Assembly (NCBI GenBank): GCA_037957365.1 | Contig: JARHVA010000250.1 | Span: 2,983,501 to 3,047,500, forward strand | Length of the DNA: 64,000 nt | From: Torreya grandis | Taxonomy: Eukaryota; Streptophyta; Pinopsida; Cupressales; Taxaceae | Reading direction: 5' to 3' | In this document: positions 24,274 through 35,700 of the stretch, piece by piece | Numbering within the stretch: position 1 is the first letter of the stretch | Layout of the letters: every line of letters begins with the position of its first letter | Notes under the pieces: generated by a model | Database searches by the model: none | What the model saw: the letters and a program-made list of their open reading frames with translations, nothing else | Told to the model about the DNA's origin: nothing | Made by a program: the position numbers and the translations under genes

Positions 24274-25336
24274 TGCAAGGGTGGCAAAATTCACCGCCCA
24301 AGCATGTGGAATGAATAGCATGTAGGGGATGTGAATTTTGCTACCCTTGCATGAAGGAGAAGAAAATAAAATGGCACGAGTGGTGAATTTCACTGCTCGT
24401 GCATGCCTGGAAGGAAAGTGCAGGGGTAGTAAAATTCACTACCAGTGTACTTTTAGCTTGCATTGGTAGCAAAATTTGTTACCCCTACAAGTATGAGAAA
24501 GCACAGTGGAGAGAAGGGAGCATAGGCAACAAATTTTGCTGCCCTTATAGGTTTGGTTGGAAAGAGCAGGGGTGGCAAAATTTGCCACTTGTGCACTTTC
24601 GACCTACATTGGTGGCAAAATTCACTGCCCATGCAGGAGAAGGGGTGAATGGGTAGGGCACGACTAGGGTAGTGAGTTTGCCACCCTTGGTAGGGAGAAA
24701 ATTAGAAACTATGGGAGAGAAGGGGGTGGCAAAAATTGCTACCCTTGCACGAGGAGGATACTGGCTGACGTAGAAGGGAGAGAAAAGTTTGGTGGGAGGA
24801 GAAAATGAGAGCGGGCCAATCAGCCCTAGGGGAAGAAATCAAAATTAAAAACAAACCCCAACAACTTGGAAAATAAACTAAATGAGAAAAGAAAAAGAAA
24901 TAAATTCCAAATACATGACCTACTTAGAAAACCATGCACGTCGTGAGCTCAAATCCATAAAAATACACTTTTATCCATTCGTTGAATCATCTAAAGGTAG
25001 AAGGTGAGAGGAGGAGAGGAAGGAATGAATCAAAATGAGGTTAAATTAAATTAAATGGGGTGAAAATCAACCCCAACCACTCAGCATGTGTAGCAATAAA
25101 TGTTGCATACAAAAACTGAGGTAGTGTAGGGGCGGCGAAAATCACTGCCCTTATACTAGAAAATTAAAAGGGACATGCAGGGGTGGCAAAATTTGCCACT
25201 CCTGCATGAGAGAGATGAAAAATGTAGGGGTGGTGAAAATCACCATCCATGCAGGCCCAAATGTAGGGGCGGCAAAAATTGTCGCTCCTACATGTAAAAA
25301 AAAATGCACTGACGATAAAAATTACTGCCCGTGCAT
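24274..25336. repeat. Array of about 15 short palindromes, left LTR
   Basis: Each unit is an imperfect palindrome of 29-35 bp with the core GGGTGGCAAAATTTGCCACCC and TGCA-like ends. Approximate units: 24,274-24,306; 24,321-24,353; 24,374-24,402; 24,419-24,450; 24,459-24,489; 24,520-24,549; 24,564-24,596; 24,605-24,635; 24,655-24,697 (weak); 24,721-24,750; 25,124-25,156; 25,174-25,208; 25,222-25,253; 25,261-25,293; 25,304-25,336. The one at 25,174-25,208 is nearly perfect, with CATGCA and TGCATG at its ends. The units form two clusters separated by a palindrome-free stretch at about 24,751-25,123. Units are diverged from one another but all keep the dyad. Confidence 0.9.
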
Positions 25337-25756
25337 GAAAATAGAAGAAAATGGCTAACTCTAAAAAAGCCAAAATTTTAGTCCCCTAGTCATATCGAGA
25401 ATGTAACAAATTTCACATTTTGGGGAAAATAGAATGAAAAGATGTTATAATTTCAAACGGTGATAGTTGAACCAATACGAGAACGAGAGAAACTCATCTT
25501 GAAAATAGACTTAGAGAGACAAAAGGCGAAACAGACAAGTTTCACAAGGGGTTATTCCAAAAATGAGCTGAGCTAATTTTGGAAATAATCGCTGGCTCCT
25601 ATTAGAAAACTTTTGTTGATCGAAATGATCAATGGGAGTAGAAACTAGTCTCTAAGTGCCTTCATCCAAGCCATTAGGCTACGGAGTTGAGAAAAAAATG
25701 AAAGAAAATAGACAAAATACAAAAACTATATATATACACTAGCAGATCCATCTAAG

Positions 25757-27104
25757 CTTCAAGAATTGAATAGATTTAGATGTTTCCCACTATGGGGTAG
25801 TGCTAATGGTGTTCCATCTTGATACTCTAGCAAGAAGCTACTCTCACCATAGAGCTGTCGAATGGTGAATGGACCTCTCTATAAAGAGTCAAATTTGTCA
25901 TGCATTTCCTTTGGTTCTCACATCTTGTCCCACAACAAGACTTGATCTCTGATTTAAAATTCATAAACCTTAGCTTTTTTATCAAAAATTTTTTTCACCT
26001 GATTTTGATGCATCATAATTTGGTCCACCACCATGGTTCACTGCTCATTCAATTTGGTTAAACACATGATTCTTTTATCGACCAAACTTTTGAAGGTTGA
26101 ATCTTTGATTTCTTTAGCTAATCTGAGTGTTGGTAGTTTCAGGGTGATGGGTATCTCCACATTCAAGCCATACAGAAGTTGGAAAGGTGAAATACCTATG
26201 GCCCTTTTGCGAGTAATCCTATCCACCCATAAAGCATCAAATAGTGCTTTGTGCCACATTCTCTGATTGTCATCTACCAACTTCCTGATAATAGTGACCA
26301 AGTTCTTATTGCTTGATTCTACTTGGCCATTTTTCTATGAGAAATAATCTGAAGTGTGGGATAGGGTAATCCCATAATAAAAATAGAATTGAGTAATTTC
26401 ATGTGAAAAGAAATAGGCTGCATTATCTGTTATAATTTTGAGTGGAACCCCAAATTGAGAAATGATATTTTCCTTAAAAAACTACACACTATTTCAGACG
26501 TAGCGTGCTTGGTTGGGTTGGCCTCCACCCATTTGGTAAAGTAATCAGTCACTGTGAGGACATAATCATGTCTAGCACTTGAAGATGGGTTGACTATGCC
26601 AATGAAGTCAATATCTCACTGCTGAAAAGGCTCTTTGATTATTACTGGCTTGAGAGGCAATGCAGCTAGTTTGGGCTTTCTGACGAACTATTTACACAAT
26701 TTGCATCTACGCACCCATTTGTAGGCATCCTAAAATAGTGTGGGCCAATAGTACCTTGCTCAAAAAATCTTGTGTGCTATCACTGGTGTAGAAAAATGTC
26801 TTCCACAGGCCAAATTATGGAAAGACTCCAAGAGTTTATCTTGTTTTACCTTATCAATATAATGAAGAAATGCCTTATCCAGGTTCCTTTTGTAGAAACC
26901 ATTATCCCATAAAACATAGCTAATAGCCTTTAGCTTAACATTCCATTTTTCTTTATAGGAGAGATGAGCGGGGTACTCACCATAAGTCAGAAAATGGGCA
27001 ATGTCAAAATACCACTCATTAGTAGTGGAAATAAAGAGGACCATGGGCATGCCTTCGATCTCTATTTCTTCGCTTTTTTGCTTCATCGGGAATGTTGTTG
27101 GCAA
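25757..27104 (-). pseudogene. pol: Integrase of the 18 kb element
   Basis: Integrase inserts the cDNA into the genome. On the minus strand the zinc-binding N-terminal region lies at about 27,104-26,760 (L-x-NGFYKRNLD, then the FHNLACGRHFS His/Cys segment). The DDE core follows: DFIG with the first Asp at about 26,615 and DYFTKWVEA downstream; the second Asp segment near 26,425 is damaged; NGQVESSNK with the Glu is at about 26,320. After it come a GISPFQLLYG segment (26,301-26,038) and a C-terminal GPF.I..LYG domain ending SGKHLNLFNS and a stop near 25,757. Several stops and frame changes. It is the last gene before the 3' LTR, the normal Ty3/gypsy place. Confidence 0.88.
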
Positions 27105-27207
27105 TCAAATAACAAAGGCCATTTTTTTGCACAAGTTTGGTAGGTTTGATGTCTAGATCAAACTCCTAAATATTGATGATCCAATTACCCCTCTTCATAC
27201 CAAACTC

Positions 27208-27600
27208 CTATTGAGTCAAAATGGACTTGACCATTGTATCAGGCACTAGAACCTCAGTGTGCAAGTTTAGGATATAAAACCTAAAGTGTTTGACTACTTT
27301 GACCACCACATATGCATGCTTCTCCATGTTGGAATATTTCATCTCATGAGCCTTGAGTGGAAAACTCATGAAGGAGATAGGAGATTCCATGCCTTCTTGG
27401 TTATGTTGAACTAAAATGGTTGAGAGTGTATGTTTAGAAGCATAACTATATATTTTGAAGCTTTTGGTGTAATCAGGACAAACTAGGACTGGTGCGCAAG
27501 TGATTGCTTCTTTGATATCTTTGAATGTTGATTTTCCCTTAGTAGTCCACCTAAAGGTAGTGTTACCTTTCATCATATTGATGATGTGGCGAGTTTTTTA
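27208..27600 (-). pseudogene. pol: RNase H domain following RT
   Basis: Degrades the RNA strand during reverse transcription. The open piece at 27,576-27,208 (122 codons) shows the gypsy pattern: F.W...GKSTF.DIKEAI, APVLVCPDYTKSF, YSYASKHTLSTILVQ, ISFMSFPLKAHEMKY and HAYVVVKVVKHFR. It continues directly from the RT thumb region at about 27,600 and is followed by integrase. Confidence 0.88.
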
Positions 27601-28340
27601 AGCAAACTCAGGGATGAACCTTCAAAAAAAATTCACCTTTTTGAAGAAAGAGTGAACTGCAGTTTTACTGGTAGGTAGAGTAAGTTCCTAGATAGACTTG
27701 ACTCTTCTCGAGTCAATTTTAATACCTTCTTAGGACACAATGTGTCTGAGAAGTTTCCCTTTAGTCACTTCAAAGATAGATTTCTTTGGACTTAGAGAAA
27801 TACCATCCTGATGACAACGTTCTAGTATTCTTTGTAAATGGTGGACATGGTCAGAACGATGCTTTGAAAATACTATCAAATCATCAAGGTATACTACAAT
27901 GAACTTACCCATTTCATCCTTGAAGGTGAGGTCCATCACCCTTTGAAATGTAGCACTTACATTTATCAGACTGAAAAGCATTCTTTGATAGGCAAAAGTG
28001 CCCCAAAGTGTGGTGAAAGCAGTCTTATGCTGATCTGCTTTTCCAACTTTGACCTAATTGTACCCTGAGAAACCGTCTAGCATTGATAACATCTATGAAC
28101 CTGTTACCATCTGTAGAACTTGATCCATGATACGAAGAGGGTAGTTATCTTTTAGAGATAATTGATTTAAGTTCCTAAAATCCACGCAGATTTAAATTTC
28201 ACCATTTTTCTTTTTGACAGGCACTATGTTGGCAATCCATGTGGAATGATGGATTGAAAAAATTATTTAGGCATCAAGCATTTTTTGTATCTCAGCTAGA
28301 ATGGTACCTAAGATTTTTGGATTATATTTCTTAGACTTTT
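27600..28340 (-). pseudogene. pol: Reverse transcriptase of the 18 kb element
   Basis: RT motifs in order on the minus strand: IVPVKKKNG and CVDFRNLNQ (about 28,230-28,160), MLSMLDGFSGYNQVKV (about 28,090-28,030), TAFTTLWGTFAYQ, then FSLINVSATFQRVMD and the catalytic YLDDLIVFSK (YxDD intact at about 27,885). Downstream is the connection to RNase H. The 83-codon open piece 27,981-27,730 includes the YLDD box. Stops elsewhere in the domain make it non-functional. Confidence 0.92.
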
Positions 28341-28344
28341 ACTT

Positions 28345-28764
28345 GTAAGGAATAGAGTTTGTCTTAAGAAGAATGTCGTGACGAATGTCATCAGGCCTAA
28401 GTGATTTCAGGTTGTCATAAGAGTAAGCCAAGACGTCGATGTATTGGTGGAGTAGATTAGCAAGCTTGAACCTCTCCTCGAGAGTGCATTATTTCCCAAT
28501 GTTTACCATCTTAGGATCTCCCTTGGTTTTCAAGTTTACTTGATCAAAATCTTAGGAAGAGTTTGAATCTGTTCGTTGTTGTTTAATAAACCTGTCATGG
28601 TTATCAAACAATTTCTCTAGAGAAACCATGCCTTTGGGAATCTTATTCCCCTTAAGATACAAAAAATCCTCACTTGTGTTTGCATTTGATTCAGAAGTTG
28701 ATTCACATTCCTGAAGTTCACTACCTTCAAAATGAAGTTGCTCAAAGCTATCTTTTTGCACCAA
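28345..28764 (-). pseudogene. pol: Linker between extra RNase H and RT
   Basis: The piece 28,764-28,552 and its in-line continuation read KGMVSLEKLFDNHDRF, then a GDPKMVNIGK-like word, then LANLLHQYIDVLAYSYDNL and LRPDDIRHDI. This matches the pre-RT segment of plant Ty3/gypsy polyproteins (family pattern KxVxIG...EYxDVFAWSYxDL). It proves that the RNase H-like domain at 28.9-29.3 kb lies upstream of RT in the same polyprotein. Confidence 0.75.
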
Positions 28765-28863
28765 GAAGGTAATGATTTGATCGTTGTTGTTGAATACTTG
28801 CCAAAGGCTGGCATTATCAGGTACACTTGGTTGAAAGACCAGTTCAATAGTGTACTTATCTTT

Positions 28864-29285
28864 TTAAAAATTTGGCTGGGAAACCAAGAGTGTAGTAGAA
28901 ATAGCCAATGCATCCACCCAGTCATTGAATTCTCTTAGAATGGCTGAGATGCTAAAAGCGTCGAAGTTTTTTATTTGGTTCCAGACAAGATTGTAATAGT
29001 GGCGCAATCTTTCATTCTTGGTTTGATAGAGGTTTCTTATCTGGCAAACCACCAATTCGGCATCCCCTTTAGCATGGAGTAGTTTAATGCCTTTTTCTAT
29101 AGCAACCTTTAATCTAAGTAATAGGGATTCATACTCAGCTATGTTGTTGGTGTTGTTGAATTACAACTTGTATAACAAAGGAACAATATATTTCTGAGGA
29201 GATACTAACACAACTCTGGCTCTTGAACTGGTAGAAGAGCAGCTGCCATCAAATTCTAATATCCATACCTCATTAGACACTGCTC
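28864..29285 (-). pseudogene. pol: Additional type I RNase H domain upstream of RT
   Basis: On the minus strand from about 29,270 the sequence reads W.LEFDGSCSS (first acidic residue), a VVLVSPQKYIVPLLYKL strand, FNNTNNIAEYESLLLRL (catalytic Glu in AEYE), a GDAELVVCQIRNLYQTKNERL segment (Asp in GD) and a final W.DALA. These are the D-E-D landmarks of the archaeal-type RNase H found as a second RNase H in Tat-group elements. Here it precedes the RT (27.6-28.3 kb) rather than following the RT-linked RNase H. A stop-damaged copy. Confidence 0.8.
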
Positions 29286-29736
29286 TTCCTTTGAAAACTT
29301 CTTCATTTGGGGGAAGAGGTTCTTCCATGTGTTCATTTTGCTACGTTGATTCTCTCGCTGTGTCAACTGAACACATTTCTAAGTTGTCACCTGTAGGAGT
29401 TTCATCAAATACCTCATGGACTTCATCCGTAGATAGGAAGTAGTTGCCCATGCCTGAGGACTCAAATAAAATTTGAGCTTCTTGTGCTGATGATCACGTG
29501 ACTACATATCTTACCTCTTTTTTAGGAAGTAATTTCTTCATAACACCTTGAATTTGGATTCTCGCCTCTAACAAGTCCATGCTCAGCTCACCTCCAACAT
29601 CTTTACAAAAATTCCACCCAAGTAGGATGCCGTAAGAGGCTGGAACATCAGCCACTAGAACCATCATTTTTATCCTTTTTTCTGGAAAAGCTGCAAAAAA
29701 AAATTGGGCATCTTTTATTTGACTAAGGAGTGGGAC

Positions 29737-30060
29737 TTACTTGTTTTTCATAGAAAAACACCTTCTAAAAGTTCTTGTCAAAGTTAGACCAAGGGAATCT
29801 GCCACCTTGGTGGGCATGACATTATTCGAGGCTCTAGAGTCTATTATGCAATTACTCAATTTGTAACCATTTATTAGCATAGAAACATAAAAAGGTTCTA
29901 TTTTTCTAGGAGAAATTGGAGGAGTCACGACAAGATTATTTTGGGTGGATTTATCCTTGAGGGGATCATGAATGGCCTTTGAAGAATCTTGTCCTATGGA
30001 GACGGCTTTATTTTTCACATATTCTACCAACCTATTAAATTGTTCAGGATTAGCTCTCAA
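29737..30060 (-). pseudogene. pol: Retropepsin-like protease with mutated active site
   Basis: Aspartic protease that cuts the polyprotein. The 107-codon piece holds FYVSMLINGYKLSNCIIDS, then R-A-S-N instead of the expected G-A-S-N: the catalytic D-S-G loop is D-S-R here (a GGG/GGA to AGG/AGA-type transition would do this). Next come VMPTKVADSLGLTLT and R.CFSM. The C-terminal half continues to about 29,560 with the VPASYGILLG word. It lies between gag and the extra RNase H, as expected. Confidence 0.85.
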
Positions 30061-30099
30061 TACTCAATCTCTATCATTTGGATCTTTGTCTTTTTGGCA

Positions 30100-31674
30100 T
30101 GATCAATTATGTCAAATAATTAAAAGGAATTTAAAATAGAGGAAGAGGGTCCATCATCTGGGTCTTTAGTAGGTGTGGCATTGGTCTAAGCAATAGAGGT
30201 GGAAGGTATGGGGCGGTTGGAGGTACTTACTTTTTTATGAGTTACATGATCTTTTGATTAAGGAGGCAATGGAGTCCCTCATTTAGCGATGGAGATCACC
30301 GGCTGAGGTTCTTCTGCTTTTCTTTTATCAGCCTATAGAACTGACTGGTTTTGAGATCTGGTGAAAATAGCATAAGATCATCCAACCCTTCTTCTTTACT
30401 TTCAGATTCATCCTAGTAATCCAAGAAACCAATATTAGAGTTTCCAGCTAATTCTTCTTCATGCTTATTGAAAATATTAGCGTTATCTTGTTGGTCCAAC
30501 TGAGGTTGGAGCAAAAATTCATGTTCAGCCTCTAGGTAACTGACTGCTGAATTAGTAGGTGCTGCTTTAATGGCCAGTTTCCCTGGGAGGGGAGGTAGGT
30601 GATTTTGTTGTCCTTAGTTCCGGGTAGCATTGCCCAAATATTACTAATTCTGGAACATTCTTCTTGGCATATCTCAATAGGTGGGAACAGACATACTTTG
30701 GGCTATTTGTCTCTTCAAAGCTATCAAATCATTTGTCAATTTTTACACCATAGGATCTATAGTGCCTATGGAAGAACTTTCGGTAGATGAAGAGAATCTA
30801 TTTTTATTGGAGTCTTTTATGATCTTACCTACCAAGATAAGATCATCCTCGATCTCAGTAGCCAAATTTTGAGCCAATGCTAGATCCATAGGGCCAACTC
30901 GCCTCAATAGGAAACTTACTTCAGGAAGTTGCGAGTTGATAAAAAAGCACTTAATATTCTCTGGCATGGGCTGAGTGACGGTTGGAATTTGGTTCCTTAA
31001 CTTATTGAATTTAGCTATGAAATCCCTCATGGGTTCCTGGGATTCCTTTTTCATCTATGTTAGCTATGTTAACAAGGTGTGTGCATCTTCAGTAGGCTTA
31101 AATCTAGCTTCAAATTTGGACTTTAGTGTATTCCAGTCAGTTATAGTTCGAGCTTGAAGGTGGTAGAACCAATCCGTGATAGCACCTTGTAGAGTTTCTA
31201 CAAAATGTCTCACTTCTACGTCTTCAAATTTCACATCGATTACACTACATGCTATAGAGAAAGTGGCAATATGCTCATCGGGATGAATCTTCCCATCACC
31301 AAAAAACTTGAAATTTTTTTTCTAGAACTACGGGGTAGTTCATGCAAGGGCAGGGTCAAATTAAGAGGACCAAAATAATTTCCCCATGGGACTTGAGCCA
31401 TTATAACAGGATGATTAAATGGCAGGATAACAAATCTTGGTGGGGTCAATAAAGACAAAGCCTTACTAGTATTGAGGCTAGAAGCTTCACTAGGTATGGG
31501 AGATCTGGGATTGGTAGGAGGGAAGCTCCTAGTTCGCTGAAGATGAGATGATGAAAGAGAAATCTCAAAATTATTTTGTTGCACCAGCTCGAATATAGGA
31601 TCAACAATACCCTGAGCTCTCTGGCCTCGTGTGTATGATGGATCTGCTAGAGTGTTAAATGAAAAAGGGATCAA
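30100..31674 (-). pseudogene. gag: Gag of the 18 kb element
   Basis: The first open piece is 31,674-31,252 (140 codons, Pro/Ser-rich N-terminus with FNTLADPSY and a short W-G-N-Y-F-G-P word). After one frame change come capsid-like words: WFYHLQ..TI.DW...LKSKFE (about 31,160-31,060), then EPMRDFIAKFNKLRNQIP, CFFINSQLPEVSFLLRR and ATEIEDDLILVGK (31,054-30,743). The rest, to about 30,100, is a decayed low-complexity linker without a clear zinc knuckle. The start lies about 70 bases inside the primer-binding site side of the 5' LTR, the usual place for gag. Confidence 0.82.
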
Positions 31675-31720
31675 AACTACTTCAAGTTGAAGCTTGAAGC
31701 TTTAAAATGCACATTCATAT

Positions 31721-31743
31721 CCCTAGTAGAGTCACCAAAAAGT
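31721..31743 (-). other. Primer-binding site of the 18 kb element
   Basis: Directly inside the 5' LTR terminus the minus strand reads ACTTTTTGGTGACTCTACTA and GGGAT. The TGGTGACTCTACTAGGGA part resembles the TGGCGACTC...TGGGGA sites of Tat/Ogre-type plant elements, usually attributed to tRNA-Arg (from memory), with C-to-T type changes. It fixes the element polarity. Confidence 0.75.
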
Positions 31744-32514
31744 TGTTGGGTAAATATTTTGTCGTCAACTAATTGATGACAAAATGGGTATATCAACCAT
31801 AGTACAGAGAGATTTATGCCACAAAAAGTGTGGGTTTACCAGATTTGGGTGAGGTAAATCTATCCTCTCATCAAGGGGAGGTTCCCTATGAATATTTATA
31901 TGCTAAATGTATATATAATTAAGCAAAAAATAATACTTAGGATGGTATGACAGCATCCACCTCTTTTTTTTAGACATGATGTCCAAAGAACAAGAGAGAG
32001 AAATCCTAATCGTTAGCTAAGAACATTCCTCTTCTTTCAGGAATGGTATCCAGCGTAGAGTAAAAAATTCCCTGAAGTAAGTAACAAAGTTAACAAGAAA
32101 ACTTACGTAAGCACAAAGTTTTCCATAGTTTCTTTCACCAATTCAGAATACGCGTAACTGTAGAGTGAAACAAAGCACAAAGTCTTCACCTAAAACTATA
32201 AAGGATAATAGGATCACCAAGATGAAAGTAGCTCAAAGTCTCTCTTCTATCTTTTATAAATGTCCTCAGATAATGTCAACACACACACTTTGCTTATTAA
32301 ATCAAATAGATAAGAGATTATAAAGAAAGAGGACATAAGAACTATTTCCTAATAAACATAGATAACTTCAACATAAAGTTTGAAATAAACCTGCTTCTCA
32401 TTCATTTGATAAAATATGATTTACAAGTTGAGCACAAAGTCTCAAGAAGTGTCTCAATTTTAGTAGAGTTTTTGCTCTCAATTATCAGAGATCTATTTAC
32501 AAAAGAGGTCTCCA

Positions 32515-32524
32515 CTATATATAG
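32515..32524 (-). promoter_or_regulatory. TATA-like box of the right LTR
   Basis: CTATATATAG, identical to the word at 20,502-20,511 in the other LTR. Both lie about 780 bases from the TGTTGGG end. As the 5' LTR copy, this one would drive the element's genomic RNA. Confidence 0.45.
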
Positions 32525-32708
32525 GGAGAAACCTTCAAAATTTAAAAAATATTAAAAAACAAAAATATCTTATTAAAGATGACTCATCTTTGACTTTGAG
32601 ATATTTTTCTATATTTTTTACATGTAATTACACATTACAAAATTTCATGCACTTTTACATGACAAAAGTGCATGAGAAAAGAAGGAGAAGAGAGAATGGG
32701 AAAATGGT

Positions 32709-35700
32709 TCAGCTCTTGCCGCTAGACTTCTTCAAATGAGCATCATACATAGCAATAAATGCCTAAATTCTTATATTGTCTAGCATAATGATGTTCTTGA
32801 AGATGACCCTGGCTCTGATTATAGCATCCTTCAATGTAGTGATCGCCTTAGCATGACTAGTTAACATGGATCTTAGATTATCTAGAGTTAACTGAGTATC
32901 TAAAATTTTATCCACAAATGTCTTTGAGAACACTTTTTCTTCAAAATCTCTCTGAATCATACCTTTAAATCCTCAAATCATCTCTTTGGCTGAGAGAAAT
33001 TGATTATCCCTGGAAGTGAGGTCGCAAGGTAGTTCTTTCAGTCTATTCAATAGGCCTGTGTCACTTTTCTCGCTAACATCCTTGGAAGACTCGAGATCTT
33101 CAATCAACTCCTTGAGTACCTAAATCCTGTATATCAATGATTCCTTTATTTCTACATAAGAATATTTACTGGAAATAATGTTGATGGATATCAAGGTGCT
33201 TTTCTTTAGATCCTTCATTTCCCTCCACTTGCTAAGATATTTCTCTGTACTGTCAATGTCCTGAGAGATAAGAGAGATAAGGTCCTCTAGATCCATCCTC
33301 ACTTTCTTCATCTTTTCCATCTTCTCGGTGACCTCTGTAAGTAAGGAAATTCCCTGAGTGTGTATCTTTTCAATGTAATCCTCCAACACTTTCCCTTTCA
33401 TATAGGTTTTCTCTACCTTTTGAATAATAGGGTCATCTATAGAAAAGGCTTCTGGGTTGCCGCTTCAGGGACAAGGGTAAATTTCCTTACTACTACAGTA
33501 AATTTCTCTACCTTGGCCTTATGGTAATCCTTCATCTCCTTTTTTCTATCAAATTTTTGAACCATGATGTCCATTACAGACTGTATATCACTTTTCACAC
33601 CTTCGTGAGTAACTTTTCCAAGTTCAACACAAGAAATAGAATAGTTACTCATGTCAAAACCCTCAAGGGTTACATCTTGTGGTGGTTTAGCTATTTCCAA
33701 AAATTTATGCCCCCTTTCCTCAATCAATTTTGAAAGAATCTTTGGTCTCTTCGGGGCCTTAGCTTTTACGGGCACTATCTTGCCAAAGCCGAAGTCATCT
33801 ACGGAGATGGCTAGCTTCTTTATTTTAGGTGTGAAAGCTGACATCTAAGGAGGGAGAGAAGAAGTACTTACTGTGGCAATGGTTCCTACAGCTGATGTTA
33901 CCATGGTAACATCTAAATTGTTAGTGGTAACAGTGGTTACAGTGGGAGTAACTGGTGAAACTATATCAGCTGTTGACTGATCAAGTGTAGAACTTTCTCC
34001 TAGATTGAAGGAAGGAGATACCAAACTAAGAATAGATCCAGAAGAGTGAAGACTATCTCCAAAAATGCCTTGAGGATCGCCAAACATGAATTTGGAAGGA
34101 GAGATGGCTCTAAAAGAAGGAACACTGATCAGGGATAGAGGTGAAGGAGATGCCACAGGGGACTAAGGTGGAGAAGAAGAGACATCTATAAGTGGTTGTG
34201 CCCCTTCTTGGGAAGGTAGAGGCTCAGTTCCTTGCTACTCTGAGGGCTTGTCATCTATCTCCATTTGCTAAGCTACCTATTCTTGGGAGCTTTATTCTCC
34301 AACTCCCTTAATTATTGATTCTAGCTCTTCAGTAACCTTTGATTTCTTGGAAACAAAAATGATTCTAGGCTTGTGAGGCCTAGATGGGAAAGGAACATCA
34401 CCTTTGTTCTTGGTCCTATTTTCTGTCTTCTTCTTCATTTTTGATTGGAACTCAACCTCTGATCTAGTAATGAACTCTTTTAGCACTATCCATTTGGCTG
34501 CTAACCAATCATTGATGTTAGCCAATATTGGTTTGAATCTCTTCCTCAAAGAAGTTAATTCTTTTTGGGACCCCTGGATAGGAGGAAGAGGAGAGTCAGC
34601 AACCTTCTTGGCCAGGTACCTAATATTGATAATGTTCTTGTCATTGACTAAATTGAAGGGAATATTCACAAGCCCTAAATATTTGATCTGTTCTAGAGTC
34701 AACCTGTTGTAGTCCATCTTCCTAATTTCTTTGGCTATCCTCAGGTCTACCCAGATGTCTTCAATCATAGGCTCATGAAACTGAGTCTTTCTTCTGATCA
34801 TGTCTTTGACACCTCTGTAATCAAAGTTATCCCTCCTCTTAAACTATTTCATAGTAACCAGTTGCATCTCTATTTCTATGACCTTTGCTTTAGCTGTAAT
34901 CAAAATTCAGTATCTGCCAATTTTGATTAGAAACCTGAAACCTGGCTTTTTCAATTCTATCTGCCTAGTGTGTATGATAACCATTTGTCTACACAGCTCC
35001 ATCAGAACTAACTTATCAAAAGAAAACCTTGGGATCATATAGGGATAGCCTTGGAAAAATCCAACCTAAAGATAGTAGAAGGAGGGAAATTATAGGAACA
35101 TATAGCCATAGTCGTTGATGATCATCTAGGCTTCATCAGATACTCTTTTTTGCTGGAGTTGAGCATCAAAGAGGCATAAAAATACTGTGAAGAAGGTGTC
35201 ATTTACTCTCCTAAAATGTTAGATTGATCCTTGTAGTGTTAGCTAGGGGTAATATGAGTAGACTGGGGTGGTCTTTCTGTCCCCTTCAGTTGCCAAACTT
35301 GGAAAGGTTCGGATTGAGGCAGCTATGTACACCAGGTATGAAGTCATTTAGAACGTTGAAGTAGTTTGTACCTTGGTCAGTTGTTCATGAAGAGTGTTGT
35401 TGATCTGCTCATCCCAAAAGATGACCTACTTACCTTGGAGGATGATTTTGATGAAAGGGTACATCCACTCATGGAACTGTGAGGAAGATGGGAGGCCTCA
35501 CACTCTGCTAAGAAGGGTGATCAAGTCACCAACTTCTTTAATGAAATCACTTCTTGAGAAATTCCATAGCCACCTAGACAAGTTGGTTTTGGGGGCCTTA
35601 AGCCACCTGTGATTCATCACTTTCTTTGCACTCTTGAGATCCTTGTCATACTCCTTCTGTGCTTCAATGAAGTTGATTCTCAGCACCTCAGTAGTAGGAG

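Larger units (their letters stand above)
19730..25738 (-). repeat. 3' LTR (left copy)
   Basis: Begins on the plus strand with TGTTGGGTGAATATTTTGTC. Clear homology to the other LTR runs to AATTTTGGAAA at about 25,605. A further 130 bases end in CTATATATATACA, which may be the true terminus (CA at 25,737-25,738); the right copy seems to have lost that part and turned CTATATAT into a long (TA)n. In sense order it holds the palindrome array (25.34-24.27 kb), a long ORF (24.1-20.7 kb), a TATA-like box (20.51 kb), GACTTTGTG repeats (20.43-20.10 kb) and the terminus CCCAACA. Confidence 0.85.

Noticed and set aside
24274..25336. Resemblance of the palindrome array to a CRISPR array
   Set aside because: Units are diverged, spacers are irregular and themselves repeat-like, there are no cas genes and the context is a plant retrotransposon.
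26033..26266. Plus-strand frames inside the pol region (also 23,404-23,720, 30,599-31,157, 33,521-33,848)
   Set aside because: They are antisense shadows of the minus-strand gag-pol and LTR ORF.
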